Source: Symbiodinium natans | Lineage: Eukaryota > Sar > Dinophyceae > Suessiales > Symbiodiniaceae | Direction: 5' to 3' | Assembly: GCA_905221605.1 (NCBI GenBank) | Contig: CAJNDS010000891.1 | Span: forward strand, 475,422-539,421 | DNA: 64,000 nucleotides | Part shown: one piece after another, positions 51,991 through 62,345 of the stretch | How the letters are laid out: every line of letters starts with the position of its first letter | How positions within the stretch are numbered: position 1 is the stretch's first letter | Notes under the pieces: generated by a model | Told to the model about the DNA's origin: nothing | What the model saw: the letters and a program-made list of their open reading frames with translations, nothing else | Database searches by the model: none | Translations under genes and position numbers: made by a program

Positions 51991-52819
51991 AGGACGTCAA
52001 GCCCTAAACCCTAAACCCTAAACTCTTGAGGTGCAGGGCTTTGTCCAGGCGCCTCCTTGTCTGCGTACCCTTGACAGGTGTTGCGGTAAGCGTATCAGAA
52101 CCAGTATTCCTAAGCCCTAAACATCCCTAACCCCGAAACCTTAAACCCTACACATCCCTAAACCCTAAACCTAAAACCCTAAACATCCCTACATCATAAA
52201 CCCTGAACCATAAAGCTTAAACCGTAAACGCTCGACATTTGTATGCAATGCCCAAACCCAGTAGACCCTTTCAGCTTAGACCCTCATCAGACCACGTCAA
52301 GCCCCCATAAAAAGTGCCTTAAACCCTACTGCAACCCGTAAGCCCCAAAGCTGAAACATCCACAAGCCCCCAAGCCCTGAACCCTAAACACCCAAAGAAC
52401 TAGGTACGATGTCGGGATTATTGAGGCTTATAGGGCTTGGGGACTCTTCTAGCTTTCGTCCCCGCCTGTGGCGGATCGCCCCTCCGTCCTGAAACACGCA
52501 GCCCACGGGATTGGAGCCCTAAACCCTACACCCTAAACCCATGTGGGGGTTTGGGAGCTTCAACCCTACACAAGGAACCAGATGGGGTGCCGAGGAAAGG
52601 GCGCGAGGGGCCTAGTTTCTCTAACGAAAGCTTGTGAGGGACTTGATTTGGGGGTGTCCGAAACTAGGCTTACCTTCTTGGGGTCCGCAATTTATTAGGG
52701 AATTGCACTACGGGGGCCTAGGGGTCCCCTACTTTCGTAAACTCCCATTTGGGTTTAGGAAATTCAAGCCAAGGCCCGCAGCTTTTTTCAATCATTGGTG
52801 TAGCTTCTACCCCTATTTG

Positions 52820-52928
52820 CTTGGGATGTTCTCTCTTATATTGTACTAACAGTCCTGCATAGGGAATACAAAAAGGGGTACTAGAATCCCTTTTTAAGGA
52901 CTGTTCGTATAAGGGGGAGTATCCCAAC
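52820..52928. mobile_element. inverted-repeat element, family C
   Basis: The ends CTTGGGATGTTCTCTCTTAT and AAGGGGGAGTATCCCAA flank 'acagtcctgcatagggaata' and 'aaggactgttcgta'. Confidence 0.85.
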
Positions 52929-52997
52929 CTCTTCGTTTACTCTTCGAAACAACAGGCGCTTGCTCAGTTCCCTGGCTTGACTCTTTTTGAGGGCACC

Positions 52998-53240
52998 CCT
53001 AAACCCTAAACCCTAAACCCTAAACCCTAAACCCTAAACCCTAAACCCTAAACCCTAAACCCTAAACCCTAAACCCTAAACGGAAGGTAATGAGCCGCAA
53101 TACGACAGGGATCCAGAAGGGGCCATAGTTTGGGTTTAGGGTTTAGGGTTTAGGGTTTAGGGTTTAGGGTTTAGGGTTTAGGGTTTAGGGTTTAGGGTTT
53201 AGGGTTTAGGGTTTAGGGTTTAGGGTTTAGGGTTTAGGGC
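52998..53240. repeat. opposed CCCTAAA and TTTAGGG arrays
   Basis: About 12 CCCTAAA units (52998-53082), a 45-base unique spacer, then about 16 TTTAGGG units (53128-53240). The two blocks form a large inverted arrangement. Confidence 0.95.
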
Positions 53241-53454
53241 CGGAGCCAGCCGCAAGTCATGTCAAAACAACGTGCGGCGACACAAGAATATGAGACATTG
53301 ATAATTGGTTTAGGGTTTAGGGTTTAGGGTTTAGGGTTTAGGGTTTCAGGGTTTCGGGGGTAGGATTTAGGGCTTTTCTCAACCCATGGACGCAAGACAG
53401 GGTACTGTGATGTTACGAAGACCTCGCCATATAATGGTGGGTTTAGCTTTGGGT

Positions 53455-53541
53455 TGAACTGCACAACCCATCCGCTGAGCTTCATGCCCAGCGTAGCCAC
53501 GTCCTCGAGCGCCTGCAAGAGCAGAGGCTTGCCCAGACCGC
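53455..53541 (-). CDS. putative exon GLGKPLLLQALEDVATLGMK
   Basis: After GATTTAG|G the frame reads GLGKPLLLQALEDVATLGMK then LSGWVVQFN. Helical and coding-like; no paralogue or known domain recognised. Confidence 0.45.
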
Positions 53542-53839
53542 CTAAATCACACATGGTCGGCCTACATGCCATGTGAACATATCTTTGGGGATACTCGCTT
53601 ATTCTTATGTTTGTGATCCTTTTGTATTTGTATTTGTTGTTTTCGTTTTTTTTGAGCGGGGGGGGGGGGGACTCTGAGAAGAAGTTGGGGGCGCTAGCAT
53701 GCATTGAGACGTCGCGCCGCATATCAGAAAATTGCAGTCTCTTGGGGATGTATGTGAAGTCCCTACCTCTTACCGAATTTCAAGCATCAACTCTGCGTGA
53801 CTACCTGGGCCCTGAGCAGTTGCTATATAAACAAAAACC

Positions 53840-56185
53840 CTAGACCCTAAGTCCTAAACCCGACTCTGGGGTAAGATAAGGGTGATGGGCGAGGAGCAGG
53901 CCGGGTTTAAGTCTAGCAACCCCGGAGCGAGGGTGGGGCATAAAGTCTCTTTGGGGTCTGAGAACCTACTGGGAGGATTGGAATTTCAGCAACCTACTCG
54001 TTACCTAGGATGGCCCATTAAACCCTCTGAAAAACACCTCCGAGATATGATCCTCTGAAACCAAGAAAGGGGACACATGACAAGGTCCACATGGCCTCCC
54101 AGTGGCAGGAGCATGGGCCCTAAACCCTAGACCCTAAGCCCCACGACCTGCACGACTTTCTCCTCCCGGCCCCGCGCCTGATTGTGCCGACGACAAGGCT
54201 TGCAAAGAGCCGTTTGGCCTGCCCGCACATCTCCCCTCTCTTACAGAATATGGTTCAACCTGCTTGAAGCACTACGTGATGACTCTGAACCCCTAAACCC
54301 CAAAACACTCAACAGAATCTGGCTCAACCTCCTTGTGAAGCACTATGATGAAGCACCATGACAAAAACCCCAAAACCCCCAAAACCCGAACCCTCCTCTC
54401 TCCCCCTGCCCTGAAACCTGAGCCGCCTCAAGCCCCAAACCTGCAGAATTCCTCGAACCTATGGCTAACCCTCAACTCTAAACCCGAAAATCCTAAACAT
54501 AAGGTTGGGCGCTCACCCAGTCAGCAGGGGGCTACCTGCCCCAAACGAGCCGTCTTGAGGAGGTAGGGGTTTTAAGCACGAAAAGAACCAATGTCACTTA
54601 GGTCTTGGGGCTCAGGTTTTGGGCTTCGAGCGCAACCTAAAGCTTGTAGACCCTAATCCCTATTTTTGGCGTGTTGTGGCGTGGGGGGGGGGGGGGGGGG
54701 TGTGTCGGTCATGGTACGAAACAAACTGCCACCATCATTGTTGCTATTGAAGGACTCTTTGGCAAACATCTGATGAGGGTTCCTGAAGCAAGTCCTCGTT
54801 GACGTTTTTGGGTCGCCTTCTTGGAGTTTCAGGGAACTGAAAGGCCCGATTATAGGGAACTGGAAGCCCCGATTATAACTGCACGGATAAGTCCCCTAAG
54901 TCCTCCAAGTAGGGTTATGAATAGACTTGGAATTGAGGCTAGAACGATTATCCCTAAATCCTAAACCCTAAGCCCTAGACCTCCAAAGCATCTCATGTCG
55001 CGTTGCTGTGGGTCCAGGTCCGGTGCTTCTCCGGTTTAAGGTTTAGGGTCTACACCTCGGAAAACCAATGCACTCTCAACTCAAAACGCGCCCCCCTCCC
55101 CCATGAACGATGCAAGCCTCAGCAACCGCTCCAAACCCCTGCGCCCTAAAAAGCCCTAAACCCTAAACCCTAACCCTAAAACCCCAAACCCCAAACCCTA
55201 AACCCTAAAACCCTCAAACCCTAAACCCTCACACCCGAGACGCCTGAAACTCTAAACCCCTTGCAGTCCTTCATAGGGATTCTAATAGGGGGGTTACTAG
55301 GATCCCTATACCCTAAACCCTAAACCCTTAGAATCCCTATTAAGGAGCTGTTAGTCTAAGGGGGAGCATCCCAACCCTAAACCCTAAACCCTAAGCCCTA
55401 AACCCTAAACCCGAAACCCTAAACCCTAAACCCCCACATCACGGCCTTGCAGCCCCCGCGTCGGAGCCGAGCAAGGCTGGGCCGGCGGCACCTTCTTTTC
55501 ATGTGAAGTAGGGTTTAGGGTTTAGGGTTTAGGGTTTGGGGCAGTTCCTTTTTGCCAGCTAGCAATTCCCCCCCCCCCCCCTCCCCCAAAAAAAGTTCAA
55601 TGCATACCGTAGCACAACTGTTCCAGCGCAAAACGGAAGGAGAGCGAAAACCATTCCCAAAGGCGCAGGTACAGCTCCATCCTTGAAAAAGGACCCTCAT
55701 TCAGGGGTCTACCTGAGTAGAATGGAGAACTCAAGGAAGTGTATCTTTCATCACATGGCACACTGCACCCAATGACTCTGGTTGAAGAAGAATCTTCAGC
55801 CTACATGCCATTCTACCGCAAAGCCGAAACCCTCAACCCCCAACTCTCGATCCTCCGCCCCAAACCCTAAACCCGGCAGACCTAAACCCTAAATACCTTA
55901 ACTAAAGCTAAACCCTAAATCCTAACCCTAATCACCCCTAAACCCCCAAACCCTCTAAACCCCAGATCCTAAACCCCCTGGACCCCTAAACCCCGCATCC
56001 CGCGTTCCGAGGCCAGTGCCGACTTTTCTGGTGCGCCCCAGAACTGCGGTCGTGGCGGCCTCACTGTTTTGAGGACTTGTAATTAGGCGATGGTTTTCGG
56101 AACGTGCAGAGAGGGTTTGGGGTTTGGGCCTTTCGGGTTTAGGGTTTAGGGTTCAGGGTTTAGTTCGGGTTTCCCGGAAACTTGT
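53840..56185. other. spacer with elements and weak exon-like blocks
   Basis: It contains a diverged family B element (54822-54984), the family C copy at 55261, poly-G and poly-C runs (54686, 55569) and CCCTAAA tracts. GC-rich blocks at 54150-54235 and 55437-55500 gave no secure peptide. 55998-56066 (minus) reads PPRPQFWGAPEKSALASER after GTGAG|G and may be an exon. Confidence 0.45.
55261..55374. mobile_element. inverted-repeat element, family C, interrupted by CCCTAAA units
   Basis: The left arm is 'gcagtccttcatagggattc' and the right arm 'aaggagctgttagtctaagg' plus 'agcatcccaa'. The centre holds about 2.5 CCCTAAA units (55310-55328) flanked by 'taggatccctat' and 'tagaatccctat', a 12-bp direct repeat with one mismatch. 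Confidence 0.85.
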
Positions 56186-56189
56186 TTAA

Positions 56190-56285
56190 CCTGGTAGCCC
56201 AGTAACCATCCTATAATAAGGGCACCCTTTCTGGGTAAGTAAGGGAAACAAGAACCCCAAAAAAAGGTAAAGGATACCAGCGGGC
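56190..56285. mobile_element. inverted-repeat element, family D
   Basis: The ends CTGGTAGCCCAGTAACC and GGGCCACCAAG, with 'aagggcaccctttctggg' inside, match the Mei2-like introns. It is flanked by TTAA-containing sequence on both sides. Confidence 0.8.
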
Positions 56286-56299
56286 CACCAAGTTAATCA

Positions 56300-58110
56300 G
56301 AAAACCGGGGATGAGGGTACTTCTGCGCCTTGAGCGTCCTGGTCTTGGTTCGGGCTGAGGGTTCAGGGAAGAGGTCTGCTGCTTTGAGCTCTTGGCTTGT
56401 ACGCCTGGTCACCCTAAACCCTCGATCCAAAACCAAAAACCCTAAAACCCTCCTAAACCCCAAACCCCAAAACCTAGACCCTAAACTCTAAACCCTAAAC
56501 CCTACACCCTAAACTCTCAACCCTGAACCCTAAGCACTGAGCCCTAAACCCTAAACCCCGCAAGCAGTGCGGCCCCGGGTGCCGACGACGGCGCGAGCTG
56601 CTGCGGCCCCGCCGCGCCCGAGGGTGGCAGGCGCCCCGCAGCCGTGCGCGCGACTGCGACAAGAGGCTTCAGGGTTTAGGGGATTCAGGGGATGTAGGGG
56701 ATTTAGGAGATTTAGGGTTTAGGGATTTAGGGTTTAGGGTTTAGGGTGAGTTTAGGGAACGGGGCTTTAGAGGGTTGAGGACTTGTCGTTGAGGGGTTAA
56801 GGGTTGAAGGCTTTAAGGGGTGAGGGTTTGGTGGGCTTTTCGAGGACTGGTCCATGGGGTTTTAGGTCTACATAACCAAGTATCTAGATAGGGTGTACAT
56901 AAGCTTCAAAGCAACTTCAGCAACATGACTTTCGGGTCCGGCCCTAAGGAAAACGAAGGCCGGTGATTGGCGTGTCATTTTAAGACTTAGGGTTTAGGGT
57001 TTAGGCAGACTTAGGGTTCGGGGTTTATTGATACTTCTCGTTTGGGGTCAATTAAGGGCTCTGGTATCCCGATGGTGTACGCTTGCACCACCACGTCCGA
57101 GCCCCAAGCCATCACACCCGAACCAGAACTAGGGAGCTAGGATGCAACACTAGACCTGAAACCCTAAACCCCTAAACTATATCTTGCATCACAACCCTGA
57201 GCTACCCAAACATGAATCTACAGAGAGAAGCTCCCCGCAGTTAGAAGCAGAGCCAGAAAGGCCCTGAGCTGGGTCATAAGTACGATAAAGCAAGAAAGTC
57301 TCCCGTAACAGTGAGCTTACTATCCATAGGTCCTGAGCTATAACACCCAACCCCCCCCCCCCCCCCCCCCCCCCTCAAAAGAATGGCCTTTCCTCTGATA
57401 CAGGGAGCCCTAAATGCGAAGCCCTCCAACCCTAAACACCTAGAATAGGGCTTGTCTCTGATACAGGGAACCCTGCATCCTGAAACCCTAAACCCTGAGC
57501 CCTGTAAACCCTGAACCCCGAACCCTGAACCCTGACCCCTAAACCCTAAACCCTAAACCATAAACCCTAAACCCTAAACCCTAAACCAGGCCTGATGGCG
57601 GCACGATCGACCTAAGGGCAACGTGCGAGGGCTTCTTCTGGTTGAAGATTGCAGGGGTTTTGGGCTTTTGTGTGCAAGGGCCGAGGGACTCAGGGGTTTC
57701 TAGGGGTGTGGTAAACATCAACCCAAAACCCTAAACCCTAAACCCTGACTTAGGGAATCGAGGCGTGTAGGGTCGAAGAAACCCACAGAGCTCCTGGGCG
57801 GCCACGTTTTGGGGGTCTATCGTCCTAAGGGCCCATGTGCTTGTAGAAGAGGGTCTAGGGTTTAGGGCTAGGGTTTAGGGTTTGGGGTTTAGGGTTAGGG
57901 TTCAGGGTTTAGGGAAAAAAACCTAAACACGAAACCCTAAACCATGCACCCAAAAAGCCCATAAACTTTAACACCTAAACCTGTACCTGATCCGCCGCCT
58001 ATGGATTCCACTAGCGGACCCAAAACCCCAAACCGCGAAAACCCGAAATCCCTGACTCATCTGACTCACAACCCCCCCAAAACCCCTGACCCTTAACTCT
58101 TAACCCCCCA
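56300..58110. other. spacer, no gene assigned
   Basis: Diverged telomere-type sequence with GC-rich blocks at 56570-56660 and 57590-57660 (minus strand AIFNQKKPSHVALRS) that may be exons. Poly-C run at 57353-57374. Confidence 0.45.
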
Positions 58111-58119
58111 AAACCCCAA

Positions 58120-58255
58120 AGCCCTAAACCGCTAAACAACAACCCCCACAGCCGAAACCCCCCACAACCCCCAAACCCCCCAAACCCGCCAAACCCCCCA
58201 AACCCCCCAAACCCCCCAAACCCCCCAAACCCCGCAAAACCCCCAAAACCCCCCA
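58120..58255. repeat. CCCCCCAAA 9-base minisatellite
   Basis: About 12 imperfect copies of a 9-base CCCCCCAAA unit, a further variant of the telomere-type motif. Its translation gives a spurious Gly/Phe repeat. Confidence 0.9.
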
Positions 58256-58483
58256 AACCCCTGAACCCTAAATCCGTGGGGCCTAAACCCTGAACCCTAA
58301 ACCCTAAATCCTAAACCCTAAACCCTAAACCCTAAACCCTAAACTACCCTAAACTGCCCTAAACCCTAAACCCTAAACCCTAAACCTCAAACCCTAAATC
58401 CTAAACCCTGAACCCTAAACCCTGAACCCTAAACCGGGCTCCCCGCAGGCCGGTTCCAAAGGGGGTCTCTGGCTTGGCCGCCT

Positions 58484-58752
58484 TTAGGGTTTAGGGTTTA
58501 GGGTTTAGGGTTTAGGGTTTAGGGATAGGAATTGGGGTTTAGGTTTAGGGTTTAGGGTTAGGGTTTAGGGTTTAGGGTTTAGGGTTTAGGGTTTAGGGTT
58601 TAGGGTTTAGGGTTTAGGGTTTAGGGTTTAGGTGTTTAGGGGTTTAGGGGTTTAGGGTTTAGGGTTTAGGGTTTAGGGTTTAGGGTTTAGGGTTTAGGGT
58701 TTAGGGTTTAGGGTTTAGGGTTTAGGGTTTAGGGTTTAGGGTTTAGGGTTTA
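58484..58752. repeat. long TTTAGGG array, left of an insertion
   Basis: About 35 units with a few changes, ending exactly at the inverted-repeat element at 58753; the array resumes at 59236. Confidence 0.95.
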
Positions 58753-59235
58753 ATCCGAGCTCCTGTCTAATTTAACCCCCCATATTTAAAGAAATTGTTT
58801 TGCCCGGATTCCCGCCGGAAGACTACTTTCCATTACGATGGATTTCGTATGGGCCAAACCCTCCACATTTAAAGAACTTTTTTGGGGTGGTGTTGTCAAA
58901 TTTTGAAACTCTGCCTTTCGGAAAGCTGTTTTTCTTCTGCTAAGGCTGCACCTCTCGCCCTACGTTCTTATTGTTTTTTAATAGAGAAACCATACGGGGC
59001 CATGGTCCAACTATTGCGGAACCCTGCTTTCCTTATTGTGGCGGGGGGGGATTGTGGCGGGGGGGGGGGGGGGAGGGGGGGGGGGAGGGGGGGGGGAGGG
59101 GGGGGGGAGGGGGGGGGGGAGGGGGGGGGGAGGGGGGGGGGAGGGGGGGGGGGGGGGGGGGGGGAGAGGGGGGGGGGCGGGGGGGGGAGGGGGAGGGGGG
59201 GGGGGGGCCCCCACCAATTAAACAGGAGCTCGGAT
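58753..59235. mobile_element. 483-bp inverted-repeat element inserted in a TTTAGGG array
   Basis: Perfect 14-base ends ATCCGAGCTCCTGT and ACAGGAGCTCGGAT are flanked by TA on both sides (58751-58752, 59236-59237), as for Tc1/mariner-type insertions. The left half is unique AT-balanced sequence. The right half is a 170-base poly-G tract broken by single A residues (59041-59208). Open frames across the G tract encode poly-Gly or poly-Pro and are not genes. Confidence 0.9.
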
Positions 59236-59302
59236 TAGGGTTTAGGGTTTAGGGTTTAGGGTTTAGGGTTTAGGGTTTAGGGTTTAGGGTTTAGGGTTTA
59301 GG
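59236..59302. repeat. TTTAGGG array, right of the insertion
   Basis: About nine units continuing the array at 58484-58752 after the 483-bp element. Confidence 0.95.
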
Positions 59303-59413
59303 GGGTTCTTGAGCAAATAGTAGCAAAGGCTTCGGGCGTTCAGGGGTTAGGAATTGGGGTTTAGGGATTCGGGTTTTAGGGTTTAGGGTTTGGGGTTTAG
59401 GGTTTAGGGTTTC

Positions 59414-59626
59414 GTAGTGTCGCTTCATCCAGCAACTCCGTGTGCAGTCTGCACGATTGCGACATCGCTGGCATCCTCTCCGAAACTTCTGGATCTGCGC
59501 CTTTGGCACACCGGTTTGCTTCAGAATCCCGACACGTCGCTGGAGCAGCTGCTTCTTCGTCTGCTTGTTGCACGGCTTCTTCGTTTTGGTCGGGTTCGTC
59601 TGCGCGCCTTGCTTGGTTTCTTCTTC
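59414..59626 (-). CDS. exon with a Cys-rich C-terminal motif
   Basis: 71 codons after GGCAAG|G, ending before |GAAAC. It reads EEETKQGAQTNPTKTKKPCN, then a basic helical part, then FRRGCQRCRNRADCTRSCWM and KRHY. The spacing C-x2-C-x5-C-x3-C with Arg and an aromatic resembles short Cys/Arg motifs I recall as common in predicted dinoflagellate proteins; I do not know their function. An alternative minus frame (acidic, Ala-rich) is also open but lacks such a motif. Confidence 0.5.
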
Positions 59627-60029
59627 CTTGCCATTCAAACGACGACCCTTGGGCAGGGAGGTCGTCCTTCTTCAAGTTCGGGGCGAGCTCTGCACATGAA
59701 AGGCCGTGTTGTTGCACCCCTAAACCCTAAACCCTAAACCCTGAACCCTAAACCCTAAACCCTATATACACCCTAAACCCTAAACCCTATAAACCCTAAA
59801 CCCTAAACCGTAGCTGGTTCCTCAGCAACCAGCCCCGTGTCCGACGAGCTTACCGGAACCAGGGCAGTCGTGCAACCCGAATTCAGGGCTCAGCAGTTTA
59901 GGGTTTAGGGTTTAGGGTTTAGGGCTTCGGGTTTAAGGTTTGGGGTTTAGGTTTGGGGCAGCTTGCGGGGAGCTTATGACTCTCCGGTTCGCTATGGAGT
60001 TTGGGCTTTAGGGGTTGAAAGCCGGGAGG

Positions 60030-60096
60030 TTGCGCGACGGTGAACCCTAAGACCTTCACCCGCAACCCACAAGCTACGACTTGGACCAGGCCGCCT
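60030..60096 (-). CDS. putative short exon beside a family G element
   Basis: The minus strand reads GGLVQVVACGLRV between the element's end (GGGAG|G) and a GTGAAG donor. Short and unconfirmed. Confidence 0.3.
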
Positions 60097-60097
60097 C

Positions 60098-60204
60098 CCA
60101 AAGAGCCCAATATCCCTTAATTAGGGAACATTGCTTAATTTATATAGGGATCCTTAATATGATTTAAGGAATATTCCTTAATTAAGGGATATTGGGCTCT
60201 TTGG
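60098..60204. mobile_element. inverted-repeat element, family G, perfect copy
   Basis: A 26-base perfect terminal inverted repeat starts CCAAAGAGCCCAATATCCCT and ends with its complement, AGGGATATTGGGCTCTTTGG. The core 'atatagggatccttaatatg' resembles that of family A. Confidence 0.95.
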
Positions 60205-60236
60205 TGCCTTGGGGCTGAGTTGAGCGGCGCGAATAT

Positions 60237-60366
60237 GGGGGGGGGGGGGGGGGGGGGGGGGGGGGGNNNNNNNNNNNNNNNNNNNNNNNNNNNNNNNNNN
60301 NNNNNNNNNNNNNNNNNNNNNNNNNNNNNNNNNNNNNNNNNNNNNNNNNNNNNNNNNNNNNNNNNN
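60237..60366. other. poly-G run and 100-base assembly gap
   Basis: About 30 G residues precede exactly 100 N (60267-60366), a standard placeholder for a gap of unknown size. An open frame across the N run is an artefact. Confidence 0.98.
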
Positions 60367-60655
60367 AAATTATTTAAATTATTTAAATTATTTAAATTAT
60401 TTAATTCCGGGGGGGAGAATTAAATAATTTAAATAATTTAAATCCGAACCCCCCCTTTCAGATTTAAATTATTTAAATTATTTAATTCCCCCCCCCTGAA
60501 TTAAATAATTTAAATAATTTAAATAATTTAAATAATTTAAATCCGAAAAGGGGGGGGGGCAGGACCGGGCCCCCCCCCTTCCCAGAATTAAATAATTTAA
60601 ATAATTTAAATCCGAAAGGGGCGTTTCGGATTTAAATTTTTTAAATTATTTAATT
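60367..60655. repeat. AAATTATTT/AAATAATTT palindromic array with G and C loops
   Basis: Runs of 'aaattattt' alternate with their complement 'aaataattt', separated by short G- or C-rich loops and 'aaatccgaa'. The block can fold into several long AT hairpins. Confidence 0.9.
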
Positions 60656-60674
60656 CTGGGAGGGGGGGGGGAAT

Positions 60675-61015
60675 CATCATTTTCATCTTTTTCGTCATCT
60701 CCTTAATATCCTTTTTTTCCTTCATCTTCATCATCTCCATCATCTCCATCATCTTCATCATCTCCTTCATCTCTTTCATCTCGCTGAGCTCGTTGAACTC
60801 TATCATCTTCATCTTTATCATCTTCTTCATCTCCCTCATCTCCCTCATCTTCATCATCTGCTTCATCTCCCTCAGCTCGTTCATCTTCATCATCTTCATC
60901 ACCTTCATCTTCTTCATCATCTTCATCATCTTCGTCATCTTGCATCATCTTCTTCATCTTCCTCATCTTCCTCATCTTTCATCATCTTCTTCATCTCCAT
61001 CATCTCCCATCATCT
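60675..61015. repeat. CATCTT/CATCTC trinucleotide-rich tract
   Basis: About 340 bases of imperfect ATC/TTC triplets. Minus-strand translation gives a Met/Lys or Asp/Glu repeat in different frames, so this is low-complexity DNA unless transcripts show otherwise. Confidence 0.85.
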
Positions 61016-61044
61016 TCAGTCTGAAAAACTCAAATATTCACCAC

Positions 61045-61170
61045 CGTTCGCGGGGGGCTCCGCCCCCCGCACCCTCTGGATCGAGGGCTTGCCCCCCTCG
61101 AGCTCCCCCCTTCCCCTCAAGGCCCCCCAGGGGGCGAGCAGGGGGGAGACCCCCCCGCTACGCCCCTCCC
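61045..61170. repeat. GC-rich hairpin cluster
   Basis: 'gcggggggctccgccccccg' is a perfect hairpin, followed by 'gggcttgcccccctcgagct' and 'ccccccagggggcgagcagg'. The last phrase recurs at 61746-61770. Similar G/C palindromes litter some algal organelle genomes, which is only a resemblance. Confidence 0.8.
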
Positions 61171-61283
61171 CCCCCCCTCATAAACTGAAACTACTAGACC
61201 CATAAACCCAAAAATCCCCAAACCCTTAAACCTCTCAATTTAGTGCATAAGCATGCGTCATTCGCAGGGTGTGCTCCTCGCGG

Positions 61284-61745
61284 GGGTGGTGGTGGTTGCC
61301 GTTAGAAACCAAAAAAATCAGGTTAACAAAATGGGGCTTTTCTTTTGTGGTATTGTCTGGTGGTGGTGGTGGTGGTGGTGGTGGCCGTTCAAAACCAAAA
61401 AATGAGGTTAACAAAATGGGGTTATTTTTGGGTGGTATTGTCTGGTGGTGGTGGTGGTGGTTGCCGTTTGAAACAAAAAATGAGGTTAACAACATGGGGC
61501 TTTTTTTGGTGGTATTGTCTGGTGGTGGTGGTGGTGGTCGTTCAAAACCAAAAAATGAGGTTAACAAAATGTTTTATTTTTTGGTGGTATTGTCTGGTGG
61601 TGGTGGTGGTGGTGGTCGTGGTGGCCGTTCAAAACCAAAAAATGAGGTTAACAAAATGGGGCTTTTCTTTTGTGGTATTGTCTGGTGGTGGTGGTGGTGG
61701 TGGTGGTGGTGGTGGTGGTGGCCGTTCAAAACCAAAAAAATGAGG
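61284..61745. repeat. tandem repeat, about 80-100 bases, with TGG tracts
   Basis: Five full units contain 'aggttaacaaaatg', 'ggtattgtctggtgg' and 'gttcaaaaccaaaaa', differing mainly in the number of TGG triplets. Confidence 0.95.
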
Positions 61746-61799
61746 CCCCCAGGGGGCGAGCAGGGGGAAGACCCCGGAAAGGGTAGGAACAACATTTAA

Positions 61800-62345
61800 G
61801 AGGTCAAAATTTGCCGGGATCCCCTTGGCACCGTGCACATGGCCTGCAAATACCACACAAAGCCGGAAAGGGTAGGAACAAAATTTGCCGGTCAAAATTT
61901 GCCGGGATCCCCTTGCATGGCACCCTGCAGAAGTCCTGCAAATACCACACAAAACGGGAAAGGGTAGGAACAACATTTGGGGGTCAAAATTTGCCGGGAT
62001 CCCCTTGGCACCGTGCACATGGCCTGCAAATACCACACAAAACCGGAAAGGGTAGGAACAACATTTGCCGGTCAAAATTTGCCGGGATCCCCTTGGCGCC
62101 CTGGAAAAGTCCTGCAAATACCACACAAACAGGGAAAGGGTAGGAACAACTTCGCGGGTCCAAATCTGCCGGGATCCCCTTGGTGCCCTGGAAAAGGCCT
62201 GCAAATACCACACAAAACGGGAAAGGGTAGGAACAACATTTGCCGGTCAAAATTTGCCGGGATCCCCTTGGCACTCTGCAAAAGTCCTGCAAATACCACA
62301 CAAAACGGGAAAGGGGTAGGAACAACATTTGGGGGGGCAAAATCG
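61800..62345. repeat. 88-base tandem satellite (six units)
   Basis: 'gccgggatccccttgg' recurs at 61813, 61901, 61993, 62081, 62168 and 62256. Each unit also has 'cctgcaaataccacacaaa' and 'gggaaagggtaggaacaac'. Confidence 0.97.

Noticed and set aside
58882-59252. Gly-rich and Pro-rich open frames
   Set aside because: They translate the poly-G/A tract of an inverted-repeat element in several frames and have no coding signature.
60220-60423. Frame running through the N gap
   Set aside because: It spans 100 unknown bases and a poly-G run.
60606-60975. Met/Lys- and Asp/Glu-rich minus-strand frames
   Set aside because: These come from an imperfect CATCTT/CATCTC tract that is open in multiple frames, with no unique sequence.
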